In this document: positions 48,623 through 57,460 of the stretch, one piece after another
Layout of the letters: each line of letters opens with the position of its first letter
Numbering within the stretch: the stretch's first letter is position 1
The notes under the pieces: model-generated
Databases searched by the model: none
Told to the model about the DNA's origin: nothing
What the model saw: only the letters and a program-made list of their open reading frames with translations
Made by a program: the position numbers and the translations under genes
DNA from: Marinibacterium sp.
GTDB lineage: Bacteria; Pseudomonadota; Alphaproteobacteria; Rhodobacterales; Rhodobacteraceae
DNA length: 61,053 bases
Reading direction: 5' to 3'
Assembly: GCA_017643305.1 (NCBI GenBank)
Contig: JAEPNQ010000015.1
Location: 1-61,053 of the forward strand

Positions 48623-50394
48623 ATGAGCTCTGGAGAATCCATGGAGACTGAACTTCACCCGCTGCTGCCAACCGCGATCATCCCGACCGTACAGCCCAAC
48701 ATCCGGCTTGAGGATCGCGCATCGTTTCACACGTTCTTTGCGTCATCGGGCGAATTCCCGAACGTTGAAACAGCTTTGGTTGCAGCCACACCCAACCCGG
48801 AAGTCGAAGACGAAACCGCAGACCGGGAAGATGGCGCCGGGGAGGCCGCGCAGGATGCGGAAACGCCGGAAAACCTGGCAGAGGACGATGCGTTCAAAAT
48901 TCCGTTCCTGACCCAAAACACCGACCATACCGCTGCGAAACACCCGTCGGTGCCGCCGGACCTGGTGTCCGTTTCGAAACAGCCCGCTGATTTTGAAGTG
49001 TTGGCGGTCAAAGCCACAGCTCTTTCTCCGAAACCGAATACCCCGGCGGCTACGGCCACCAAAGACCCCGTCAACCCTAAGCCTGCGTCAAAAAATGAAA
49101 CTTTCGCTTCACGGTCAGTCACAGGAGCAGTCGCCTCTATTGCGCCCGCTCAACTCGTTCTTTCCCGCGCACCTGCGGTCGAGGCGGCTCCGGAACAGCC
49201 GGTTCTGCTTGGTGCGATCGGCTCAATGGCTCCTAGATTGTCCGCCATAATGCCCAAGATAACCGACGCCTTGCCCATCCGACAGCGGTCGGAGTTTCAT
49301 CCGTGGCAACCGGCGGCTGCCAGTTTTGTCGACAGACAAGTCCATGAACAGCCACGACAAGTTTCAGTAGGACCGTCGACGCCCACCGCCAAACTGCACG
49401 CAGTGTCCTTGCCTCTGCGAGAACAGCCGCCCCTGTTGGCTGATCCGGTGCTCCGGACACAACCGGCCAGCCATGATCTTGAAGAGGCGCCGACAGTTGA
49501 CCGGATGTCAGTTCGAGAAACTGAAACGCACTTCCAGCTGCCTCCAAGGGGCAATCCAAGTGGATCGGAGTTGCCTCCCGATGCCGCGCAGAAGGGCGCC
49601 CGTCTCCCGCCCGCAATTAGGGACGAAGGTCATCCTCAGCCTAGTCAAAAAATAACCCATCCCATCGCGCAAACCGCAAGGGAGCAGGTCACACAAACTG
49701 AAATCGTATCCATCACGTCCTCGCGACCAAGACCCGATGTTAGCCAAGTCGCCTCTCACACCTGCCCTGATTTCGCGGGCATCCCCAAACCAACCGACCA
49801 AACGCAAACCGCCTCCGCCCCATCGAACGTGACCGCCGCAGGGCCTGTTTCCTACCCACATTCCATGTCGACAGAATTCGTCCCGGCTGTATCCATCGGG
49901 CTGGACGAAGCCAGAGTAGAAGCTTTACCACCCATGTTTTCACATGAATCTACTTGGGCCCGGACGCTCAATGCCGCGCCTTTGGCCAGACTGACACTCC
50001 CGCTGGAAGCACCTGACTTTCACGTTCGCATAGCGGATGTGCTGGTCACGAAGGCCGGCCAGCAGGTAGAAATCGCCCTGCGCCCAGAAGAGCTCGGCTC
50101 GCTCCGGATGGCACTCAGCTTCAATGAACTGGCGCCGTGGTGATTGTCGCTGCTGAACGCGCCGAAACACTTGACCTCCTGCGCCGTCACTCGGATGCCC
50201 TCGCGGACACCCTGCGGGACCTTGGCCACAGCTCTGTCGGGTTCAGCTTCAGCGATATGAGGCAAGATGCCGATCCGCAGGCCACATTTGACGCGTCAGA
50301 GGGTGATCCTCTGGCCGATCCTCAAACATCCCAACACCTATCGGCGGCACCTGCACTCAGGCTGACCACGTCCGGTCTGGACCTACGTCTTTAG
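48623..50394 (+). pseudogene. fliK: FliK-like hook-length control protein with frameshift
   Basis: The first 506 codons give a low-complexity, proline/threonine/glutamate-rich protein ending with the start of the FliK C-terminal domain (V-E-I-A-L-R-P-E-E-L-G-S-L-R-M-A-L-S-F-N). A stop then follows, but the next frame continues the domain as G-A-V-V-I-V-A-A-E-R-A-E-T-L-D-L-L-R-R-H-S-D-A-L-A-D-T-L-R-D-L-G to 50394. One base lost near 50127 (GAAACT to GAACT) explains this. Intact FliK measures the hook and triggers the export switch. The flgD gene follows with a TTG start six bases after a GGAGG site. Confidence 0.8.
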
Positions 50395-50403
50395 GAGGCA
50401 ACT

Positions 50404-51069
50404 TTGGAAATTTCACAAACCCAAAGCACGACTGCCGTACCCCAGGCGACCAACGCATCTGCGTCGGCCTTGTCTTCGGATTTTCAAGATTTCATCGAAC
50501 TATTGACTGCGCAGGCGCAGTATCAGGACCCGCTGGAACCCATCGATTCAACTGAATACGTATCACAGCTGGCGCAGTTTTCCATGTTGGAACAACAGGT
50601 TCTAACGAACGAACTGATGTCGCTGCAATACGAACAGGTTGCGAAAACCACGATGGCCTCGCTCTCCGGTTGGGTCGGGATGGAGGCGCGTGCGACCACC
50701 CCTGCCACGTTTGACGGGTCATCAATTACCGTTTCGCCGAACCCGGCGGCCATCTCCGACGATGTCCAGCTGGTTGTCCGAAGCGAGGATGGTGAAGAGA
50801 TCCAGCGCCTGGCCATCCCGGTTTCGGCCGAGCCGTTCTCATGGGACGGGATAGACACCTCAACCGGAGAAACTCTGCCCCAAGGGGTCTACAGCTTCCA
50901 CGTCGAAAGCTATGCAAATGGCGAACTGATCCTGACGGAAATGGCTGAGGTTTACGGCAAGGTCACCGAAGCCCAGGCCCAGGGCGGAGACATCGTGCTC
51001 ATCCTCGAAGGCGGCCAACCAGTCCTTTCTGCAAACGTAACCGCGATCCGGGATCCGGATGCCTTCTAA
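50404..51069 (+). CDS. flgD: Flagellar hook-capping protein FlgD
   Basis: The 221-residue protein has the FlgD N-terminal pattern D-F-I-E-L-L-T-A-Q-A-Q-Y-Q-D-P-L-E-P-I-D-S-T-E-Y-V-S-Q-L-A-Q-F-S-M-L-E-Q-Q and a beta-rich C-terminal half ending in a short tail. It forms the scaffold on which the hook polymerises. The start is TTG 50404, seven bases after GGAGG; the frame upstream holds the end of fliK. Its sequence is intact, unlike fliK. Confidence 0.88.
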   Translation: MEISQTQSTTAVPQATNASASALSSDFQDFIELLTAQAQYQDPLEPIDSTEYVSQLAQFSMLEQQVLTNELMSLQYEQVAKTTMASLSGWVGMEARATTPATFDGSSITVSPNPAAISDDVQLVVRSEDGEEIQRLAIPVSAEPFSWDGIDTSTGETLPQGVYSFHVESYANGELILTEMAEVYGKVTEAQAQGGDIVLILEGGQPVLSANVTAIRDPDAF

Positions 51070-51088
51070 AGTCTGCGAAACGAGGAAA

Positions 51089-52420
51089 TTAACGGAGATC
51101 AGCTAGCTTCAGCAGCGCATAGAGCGGCGGCATAATAAGGCGGCGGGCGGCGCCAAACGGGAACCGCTTCAGAGGTTGGCGCATTGGGGCCGGAATGGCG
51201 CAAGCAGTTGTCGGGTCCAGCAGGCTGCGAGCCAGAGCGGTGCCCGCCCAGCTGCCCATCGCGACGCCATTACCATGGTAGCACATTGCAGCAAACGCGC
51301 CAGAATGGTCCGGAACCGGGCCGACAAAGGGCATGGCCGTGGCGGCCAGGTTGACCATGCCGGACCAGCTGTGGGGCGTTTCCACATGCGCCCAAGCGGG
51401 AAACATGCGCTCAAAATCGGCCCGGTTGCGCGCCCGCGCGCGTTTTTCGGAGGCCGGCGAAGACTGCAGCCCACCGCGCATGCCGAACAGGAACCGCTGG
51501 TCGGGCATGAGGCGAAAGTAGTGCAGCAGATTGCGGCTATCGTAACTGGCCTGCAGGCTGGTCCAGCCTTGCGCATCCAGCTCGGCCGCTGTCATCGGGC
51601 GCGTAACGATCACATTTGATTGCGACGGCATATAGCGCCCGGCCAGCCAGGGCAGGACATCTTCGCTGGAATACCCGTTGGTGGCCAGGATGACCTGATC
51701 GCACCGAACCTCACCTGCTGATGTCTGCAACATGACGCGCCCAGCTTCAGTCTGGATGTCTGCCACTGGCGCGTTCTGAAACAACCGCGCCCCGGCTTGG
51801 ACCGCTGCAGCTGCGAGGCCAAACAGGTATTTTTGCGGGTTTAGCGCAAAGCCAAGCGGATTGGTTATCGCCCCATGAAACGGACCGTTCATCCCCTTGC
51901 CACGCAGCTCTGCCTGTTCGGTCAGTTCCAACTCCACCCCGTATTGGGCAGCATAGACATCCGCACTGTGGCGCATGCCATCCCAGGCCCGCACGCTATG
52001 CGCCAACAGAGTTTCACCGTCAGAATGCCGGTCCACGTCTATTTCGTGCTGGTCGATCCGGTCCGCAACCAGCGCAATCGCAGCGCGTTCCACTTCATAA
52101 TAATGGTCGCGCGCTTCAGTACCGTAGATCTGTTGGATCTGCGCACCCTCCAGCCGGGACCCGCCCAGGCAGCAGAACCCACCATTACGCCCGCTTGCAC
52201 CCCAGCCCGGTGTTTCCGCCTCGAAAACCGCCACGCACACCCCAGCCTCCGCCAGCGTCAACGCCGCGGATAGTCCAGTAAATCCGCCACCTACAATGGC
52301 CACGTCTACCTGCAGGCTGCCGTCCAGACGCTCCCACTCCGGCACGGTGATAGTTTCATCCCACCAACACCCCGTTCGAGGCCCAGGACCATAGGCATAA
52401 TCAGGATAAATGCGCCTCAC
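51089..52420 (-). CDS. FAD-dependent amine/amino-acid oxidoreductase (PuuB-like)
   Basis: The 443-residue flavoprotein has the FAD motif I-V-G-G-G-F-T-G-L-S near 42-51, an R-N-G-G-F-C-C-L-G-G active-site entrance and a DAO-type substrate domain with G-Y-S-S-E-D-V-L-P-W and F-V-G-P-V-P-D. The start R-I-Y-P-D-Y-A-Y-G-P-G-P-R and overall form match roseobacter relatives of gamma-glutamylputrescine oxidase. GTG 52420 is chosen because AGAGGTG lies upstream and homology begins there. The importer and aminotransferase genes nearby fit putrescine breakdown. Confidence 0.82.
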   Translation of the reverse strand: MRRIYPDYAYGPGPRTGCWWDETITVPEWERLDGSLQVDVAIVGGGFTGLSAALTLAEAGVCVAVFEAETPGWGASGRNGGFCCLGGSRLEGAQIQQIYGTEARDHYYEVERAAIALVADRIDQHEIDVDRHSDGETLLAHSVRAWDGMRHSADVYAAQYGVELELTEQAELRGKGMNGPFHGAITNPLGFALNPQKYLFGLAAAAVQAGARLFQNAPVADIQTEAGRVMLQTSAGEVRCDQVILATNGYSSEDVLPWLAGRYMPSQSNVIVTRPMTAAELDAQGWTSLQASYDSRNLLHYFRLMPDQRFLFGMRGGLQSSPASEKRARARNRADFERMFPAWAHVETPHSWSGMVNLAATAMPFVGPVPDHSGAFAAMCYHGNGVAMGSWAGTALARSLLDPTTACAIPAPMRQPLKRFPFGAARRLIMPPLYALLKLADLR

Positions 52421-52704
52421 ACCGTTTGCACCTCTACATTTTCGTCGAACTGCCTGCGGACCAAACCGCACTTGGAGATCAGCCATGCGGTGATCACGCC
52501 CACCGGTACAATCCCGATCACGATCGCGTTAAACACTTTGATTTCAGCACTGACGCCCAGCCGGGTCGCTGAAAACGCCTTGATCGGAAGTGTTGTCACT
52601 GACAGGCCCGACGTGAATGCGACAATCACCAGAACATCCAACGACAAGGTGAATGCCAACAACCAGCTGGAGATCACGGCCGAAGCAAGAAGCAGTTTTT
52701 TCAT
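52417..52704 (-). pseudogene. Stub of a PotC/PotI-type ABC permease
   Basis: The 95 residues match only the C-terminal end of a spermidine/putrescine permease: S-S-W-L-L-A-F-T-L-S-L-D-V-L-V-I-V-A-F, T-T-L-P-I-K-A-F and G-V-S-A-E-I-K-V-F-N-A-I-V-I-G. Both complete permeases of this window have the same pattern near their ends, which is good internal evidence. About 180 N-terminal residues are missing. Its stop overlaps the GTG of the oxidoreductase by two bases, so the two were once neighbours in an operon. Confidence 0.7.
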
Positions 52705-52752
52705 GGAGGCCGCACTATTTATGTGCACGGCGTTTTCTCCGTGTTTTGGAAT

Positions 52753-52781
52753 TTGATCAAGTTTTCTAATTCGTCTAGACT
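52753..52781 (+). promoter_or_regulatory. Putative promoter of the GntR gene
   Basis: TTGATC (52753-52758), a 17-base spacer and TAGACT (52776-52781) resemble a sigma-70 promoter. It lies 55 bases before GTG 52836, arguing against the earlier GTG at 52782 as a start. Confidence 0.35.
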
Positions 52782-52835
52782 GTGTCAACAGCTTTCACGT
52801 GCCTGAATATCAGGCAAGTCATCTGGGACGGATTG

Positions 52836-53558
52836 GTGCAAATCGACACAAACATACCGTTTTTGAGTTTTGAGGACCCGCAAGACGCGGCCACAACCCG
52901 CACCGCGCATGAACGCACCTACTATGCTGTGCGCGATATGGTGCTGTTTGGCGATCTGGCTCCAGGCCAGCCAGTAACCATTCAGGGTCTGACCGCAGCT
53001 TTGAATAGCGGCGTCACCCCGATCCGGGAGGCGATCCGCCGCCTTACCGCCGAAGGGGCGCTGGTGTTTCAGGGAAATCGCCGGGTCAGCGTTCCGGTTC
53101 TGACTCAAGACGACCTGAAAGATCTGCATTTCTTAAGAAAAACAACGGAATATGAGCTCTCTCTGCGGTCCTGCCATGGGGCAACATCCGCGTGCATCGA
53201 TGATCTTGAACGCATCGACCTGGCGCTAGATGCAGCAATCGCCAGCGGCGACGTCCGTGCCTATCTGCGTGGCAACTACGCATTTCACGCCCAGTTGTTC
53301 CGCCTCGCCGGATCGCCCGTATTAACAGAGGTGACCGATCAGATCTGGCTGCGGTTGAGCCCGTCAATGCGGGTCGTATGCGGACGTCTTGGGACGCAGA
53401 ATTTGCCAGACTGGCACAAGGAAATCCTAGAAGCCTTACGCGCCAGAGATGCAGTTGCCGTTGCAGAAGCAACCCTTCGGGATCTGGACCAGGGCATGTC
53501 GCAGTTAATAGAGGCGCTCGATCCGAACAACCGGAGACCCGATTCGATTGACACCTGA
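52836..53558 (+). CDS. GntR-family transcriptional regulator (FCD effector domain)
   Basis: The 240-residue protein has a GntR winged helix (L-A-P-G-Q-P-V-T-I-Q-G-L-T-A-A-L-N-S-G-V-T-P-I-R-E-A-I-R-R-L-T-A-E-G) and an all-helical FCD domain with metal-site histidines (N-Y-A-F-H-A-Q-L-F and D-W-H-K-E-I). GTG 52836 is preferred over GTG 52782 because the earlier one would lie within the promoter. It is divergent from the permease stub/oxidoreductase and precedes the aminotransferase, so it likely controls polyamine uptake and breakdown. Confidence 0.82.
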   Translation: MQIDTNIPFLSFEDPQDAATTRTAHERTYYAVRDMVLFGDLAPGQPVTIQGLTAALNSGVTPIREAIRRLTAEGALVFQGNRRVSVPVLTQDDLKDLHFLRKTTEYELSLRSCHGATSACIDDLERIDLALDAAIASGDVRAYLRGNYAFHAQLFRLAGSPVLTEVTDQIWLRLSPSMRVVCGRLGTQNLPDWHKEILEALRARDAVAVAEATLRDLDQGMSQLIEALDPNNRRPDSIDT

Positions 53559-53603
53559 GGATTTGATCATATTCTTGCCCCGACTTGTTTAATGGAGGCT
53601 TTT

Positions 53604-55001
53604 ATGCCCGCGATCACCAACCATCTGCCCACCGAAGAACTGCAGGCGTTGGATGCGGCGCACCACATGCACCCGTTCACCGCAAACCGTGAACTGGGCG
53701 ATAAGGGCGTGCGTGTCATCACCCGGGCCAACGGGGTTATGCTGTACGACAGCGAAGGCAATGAAGTCATCGACGGGATGTCCGGCCTGTGGAACGTTAA
53801 CATCGGGTACGGCCGCGAAGAACTTGCCGAGGTCGCCGCGCGGCAGATGCGCGAACTGCCCTATTACAACACGTTCTTCCAGACCACACACGTGCCTGCA
53901 ATTGCGCTGGCCGCCAAACTGAACGAACTGTCGCCGGAAACGATGAACGGCGTGTTCTTTGCATCCGGCGGGTCCGAAGCGAATGACACAAATATCCGTA
54001 TGGTGCGTACCTTCTGGGAGTTGAAACGCAAACCCAACAAGAAGATCTTCATCAGTCGCCGCAATGCGTATCACGGGTCCTCTGTCGGCAGCGGGTCGTT
54101 GGGCGGCATGGCCGCAATGCACGCACAGGGCGGTCTGCCGATCCCCGGCATTCATCATATTGGCCAGCCCAACTGGTGGTCCGAAGGTGGCGACAAAACC
54201 CCGGAGCAGTTTGGCTTGGACTGCGCGCTAGAACTCGAACAGGCCATCCGCGAACTTGGCGAAGATAACATCGCCGCCTTCATCGCCGAACCTATCCAGG
54301 GTGCCGGCGGTGTCATCGTTCCGCCATCGACCTACTGGCCCGAAATTCAGAACATCTGCGATGCGCATGACATCCTGTTTATCGCAGACGAGGTCATCAC
54401 CGGCTTTGGCCGAACCGGGAATTGGTTCGGGTCCGAAACCATGGACATTTACCCTGACATTATCACCTTTGCCAAAGGCGTTTCGTCCGGCTACCAGCCC
54501 ATTGGAGGGTCTTTGGTCAGCGAAGAACTGACCGTACTTCTGGGCGAAAGCGAATTCCAACATGGCTACACCTATTCAGGCCATCCAGTCGCCGCGGCGG
54601 TCGCGCTGGAAAACCTGCGGATTATGGAAGAAGAAAATATCATCGGCCATGTCCGTGATGTTGCCGGTCCGTATCTGAAGCAGAAATGGGAAGCGTTAAC
54701 CGACCATCCACTGGTCGGCGAAGCCAGCATTGTCGGCCTGATGGCCTCCATCGCCTTGACTCCAAACAAGGAAAACCGCGCTGCATTTGCATCCGATCCT
54801 GGCACCGTAGGGCTGATTTGCCGCGAACGTTCCTTCGCCAATAACCTGATCATGCGCCATGTGGGCGACCGGATGGTCATTGCCCCGCCGCTGGTGATCA
54901 CGACCGAGGAAATCGACATGATGATGGAACGTATCTGGAAAACGCTGGACGAAACCGAATCCTTCCTCAAAACAAACGATCTGCTCAAATCGCGGGCTTA
55001 G
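53604..55001 (+). CDS. Class III aminotransferase (putrescine/omega-amino type)
   Basis: This 465-residue PLP enzyme has the class III landmarks [30 protein letters not shown] and [11 protein letters not shown], with the cofactor lysine K291 in [15 protein letters not shown]. The sequence is of the putrescine/beta-alanine:pyruvate group. ATG 53604 lies 6 bases after GGAGG; an earlier ATG overlaps that site. It would convert putrescine or another omega-amine to the aldehyde with pyruvate as acceptor. Confidence 0.88.
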   Translation: MPAITNHLPTEELQALDAAHHMHPFTANRELGDKGVRVITRANGVMLYDSEGNEVIDGMSGLWNVNIGYGREELAEVAARQMRELPYYNTFFQTTHVPAIALAAKLNELSPETMNGVFFASGGSEANDTNIRMVRTFWELKRKPNKKIFISRRNAYHGSSVGSGSLGGMAAMHAQGGLPIPGIHHIGQPNWWSEGGDKTPEQFGLDCALELEQAIRELGEDNIAAFIAEPIQGAGGVIVPPSTYWPEIQNICDAHDILFIADEVITGFGRTGNWFGSETMDIYPDIITFAKGVSSGYQPIGGSLVSEELTVLLGESEFQHGYTYSGHPVAAAVALENLRIMEEENIIGHVRDVAGPYLKQKWEALTDHPLVGEASIVGLMASIALTPNKENRAAFASDPGTVGLICRERSFANNLIMRHVGDRMVIAPPLVITTEEIDMMMERIWKTLDETESFLKTNDLLKSRA

Positions 55002-55126
55002 ACTGGCGAGGGTGTCGCATTTGCTGCAGAAAAATTCGATTCGGTTGCATCTCTCCCGACGAATATGTTTAGCTTCGCGCAGTAAGCGGCCAGGAAGGTT
55101 GCAGCAATCAACCGGGGAGCCACCGT

Positions 55127-56224
55127 TTGGCGGATAGCAAAAACGCGGGCGCGTTCGTTGAGTTCGAGCGGGTGCAAAAGAGCTATGATGGCGAGACGCT
55201 CGTTGTCAAAGATCTCAACCTCGTAATGCCGAAGGGCGAGTTTCTGACAATGCTCGGCCCGTCCGGTTCCGGAAAAACCACTTGCCTGATGATGTTGGCA
55301 GGTTTTGAGACCGCAACCCATGGCGACATCCGCCTTGATGGAGTGTCGATCAACAACATCCCGCCACACAAACGCGGGATCGGTATGGTGTTCCAGAACT
55401 ACGCACTGTTCCCGCACATGACCGTGGCGGAAAACCTGTCGTTCCCGCTGGAGGTCCGCAAACTGGGCAAATCCGAGCGCGAACAGAAGGTAAAGCGCGC
55501 GCTTGACATGGTCCAGATGGGTGCGTTTGGCGGTCGCCGGCCTTCGCAACTATCCGGCGGCCAACAACAGCGGATCGCCCTGGCCCGCGCGCTGGTTTTC
55601 GAAGCTGAACTGGTATTGATGGACGAACCGCTGGGCGCACTTGACAAACAGCTGCGCGAACACATGCAGTTTGAAATCAAACGCATCGCTGATGATCTGG
55701 GCATTACAGTGGTCTACGTGACACATGACCAGACCGAAGCGATGACAATGTCCGACCGCGTCGCCGTATTCGACGATGGCGTGATCCAACAGCTGGCCCC
55801 GCCCGACAGACTGTATGAAGCACCCGAAAACAGCTTCGTTGCCCAGTTCATCGGGGAAAACAACACGCTGGAAGGGCTGGTCAAGGAAATCAAAGATGGG
55901 CGCGCGTTGGTCCAGCTTGACGACGGCGAACTGATCGACTGCAATCCGATCAACGTTGGTGTCGGCGACCGCACGCGCGTCTCCATTCGACCTGAGCGGG
56001 TCGAATTCAACAAGGAACGCCTGCGGGAAGGAACCCACACGATCAATGCTAACGTGCTGGAATTTATCTATATGGGCGACATTTTCCGCACCCGTTTGCG
56101 CGTGGCCGGCAACGATGAATTCGTCATCAAGACCCGGAACGCCCCTGATCAGGTGCGCCTAAAACCGGGTGAACAGATCGAAATCGGCTGGTTACCCGAA
56201 GACTGTCGCGCACTGGACGCCTGA
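55127..56224 (+). CDS. Polyamine-type ABC transporter ATPase (PotA family), system 2
   Basis: The 365-residue ATPase has Walker A G-P-S-G-S-G-K-T-T at 44-52, Q-loop [11 protein letters not shown], signature L-S-G-G-Q-Q-Q-R near 144, Walker B L-V-L-M-D-E-P-L-G-A-L-D and a C-terminal TOBE region (I-R-P-E-R-V-E). The start is TTG 55127 with GGGGAG upstream. It is followed by binding-protein and two permease genes, together one complete importer. Confidence 0.88.
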   Translation: MADSKNAGAFVEFERVQKSYDGETLVVKDLNLVMPKGEFLTMLGPSGSGKTTCLMMLAGFETATHGDIRLDGVSINNIPPHKRGIGMVFQNYALFPHMTVAENLSFPLEVRKLGKSEREQKVKRALDMVQMGAFGGRRPSQLSGGQQQRIALARALVFEAELVLMDEPLGALDKQLREHMQFEIKRIADDLGITVVYVTHDQTEAMTMSDRVAVFDDGVIQQLAPPDRLYEAPENSFVAQFIGENNTLEGLVKEIKDGRALVQLDDGELIDCNPINVGVGDRTRVSIRPERVEFNKERLREGTHTINANVLEFIYMGDIFRTRLRVAGNDEFVIKTRNAPDQVRLKPGEQIEIGWLPEDCRALDA

Positions 56225-56295
56225 GCAGGGTCGTGCGCGCAATCCGGCATCAGAACCGGGAATTCCATCCAAAAAGTTCAACAAGGAGAACGGTA

Positions 56296-57402
56296 ATGAA
56301 CTTCAAATCAATCACGGCATTAGTTGCCGCATCGGCGCTTTGCGCACCGATGGCATTTGCCGATGGCCACATGGCCAACGAAATGACCATCGTCAGCTGG
56401 GGCGGCGCTTATTCCAAGTCGCAGCAGCGTGCATATCACGACCCCTACTCGGAAATGACTGGCACCAAGATCATCAACGATGACAGCTCGGCCGAAGCCG
56501 TATCCAAGCTGCGTGCGATGAACGAAGCGGGCAACGTCACCTGGGACGTCGTTGACGTGGTCGCTGCAGACGCGCTGCGTCTGTGCGACGAAGGCCTGGC
56601 GATGGAAATCGACCCGGACACCCAGCTGGCTGACGCACCAGACGGCACAAAGGCATCGGAAGACTTCGGAGACATGCTGGTGGGTGACTGCTTCATCCCA
56701 CAGATCGTTTACTCCACCACCTTCGGCTACCGCACAGACCTGGTCGGCGACACGCCTCCTACCTCGGTCTGCGACGTGTTCGACACCGAAAAGTACCCTG
56801 GCAAGCGGTCGCTGGAAAAGCGTCCGATCGCAAATGTAGAATGGGCGCTGATCTGTGACGGCGTGGCCTATGAAGAGGTTTATGACCTGCTTGCAACCGA
56901 AGCAGGCCAAGAACGCGCAATGGCTAAGCTCGACACAATCAAGGACGACGTGATTTGGTGGTCCGCCGGTGCCGACACCCCGCAGCTGCTGGCCGATGGC
57001 GAAGTCATCATGGGCTCCACCTACAACGGTCGTCTTTTCAGCGTGATCGAAGAACAGAAGCAGCCGGTTGCGATGCTGTGGGACTGGCAGATGTTCGACC
57101 TCGACGGTTGGATCATCCCCACGGGTCTGAGCCCGGAGCGTCAGGCGCGTGCGATGGACTATATCATGTTCGCCACCGATACCCAGCGTCTGGCGGATCA
57201 GGCCAAGTACATCTCCTACGGTCCGGCACGCAAATCCTCCGCGCCGCTGGTGGGCAAGCATGCCGACCTGGGAATCGAGATGGCGCCTCACATGCCGACC
57301 GATCCGAAGAACTCCGTCAATACGTTCCTGTATAACTACGAGTTCTGGGCCGACTATCGCGACGACATCGATGCCAAGTGGCAAGCCTGGCTGTCGAAGT
57401 AA
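56296..57402 (+). CDS. Polyamine-type ABC solute-binding protein (PotD family), system 2
   Basis: This 368-residue protein has a signal peptide (S-I-T-A-L-V-A-A-S-A... cleaved near A-F-A-D) and PotD-type features (M-T-I-V-S-W-G-G-A-Y, then A-M-N-E-A-G-N-V-T-W-D-V-V-D-V, W-S-A-G-A-D-T-P-Q-L). AAGGAG precedes ATG 56296. It differs in length and order from system 1, where this gene comes last. The ligand is probably a polyamine, given the aminotransferase and oxidase genes beside it. Confidence 0.88.
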   Translation: MNFKSITALVAASALCAPMAFADGHMANEMTIVSWGGAYSKSQQRAYHDPYSEMTGTKIINDDSSAEAVSKLRAMNEAGNVTWDVVDVVAADALRLCDEGLAMEIDPDTQLADAPDGTKASEDFGDMLVGDCFIPQIVYSTTFGYRTDLVGDTPPTSVCDVFDTEKYPGKRSLEKRPIANVEWALICDGVAYEEVYDLLATEAGQERAMAKLDTIKDDVIWWSAGADTPQLLADGEVIMGSTYNGRLFSVIEEQKQPVAMLWDWQMFDLDGWIIPTGLSPERQARAMDYIMFATDTQRLADQAKYISYGPARKSSAPLVGKHADLGIEMAPHMPTDPKNSVNTFLYNYEFWADYRDDIDAKWQAWLSK

Positions 57403-57409
57403 TGCTATC

Positions 57410-57437
57410 GCAGGGCGGGACCTAAATCCCGCCCTGC
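57410..57437 (+). terminator. Eleven-bp perfect hairpin between binding protein and permease
   Basis: GCAGGGCGGGA and TCCCGCCCTGC pair perfectly with a CCTAAA loop, 8 bases after the binding-protein stop. There is no T run, and the permease gene follows 23 bases later, so it is likely a partial terminator or mRNA-protecting structure. Confidence 0.6.
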
Positions 57438-57460
57438 ACCTACAAACGGCAGGGGCCCTA

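Noticed and set aside
52782-52835. Earlier GTG start of the GntR regulator
   Set aside because: It would coincide with the proposed -10 element and transcription start; GTG 52836 fits better.
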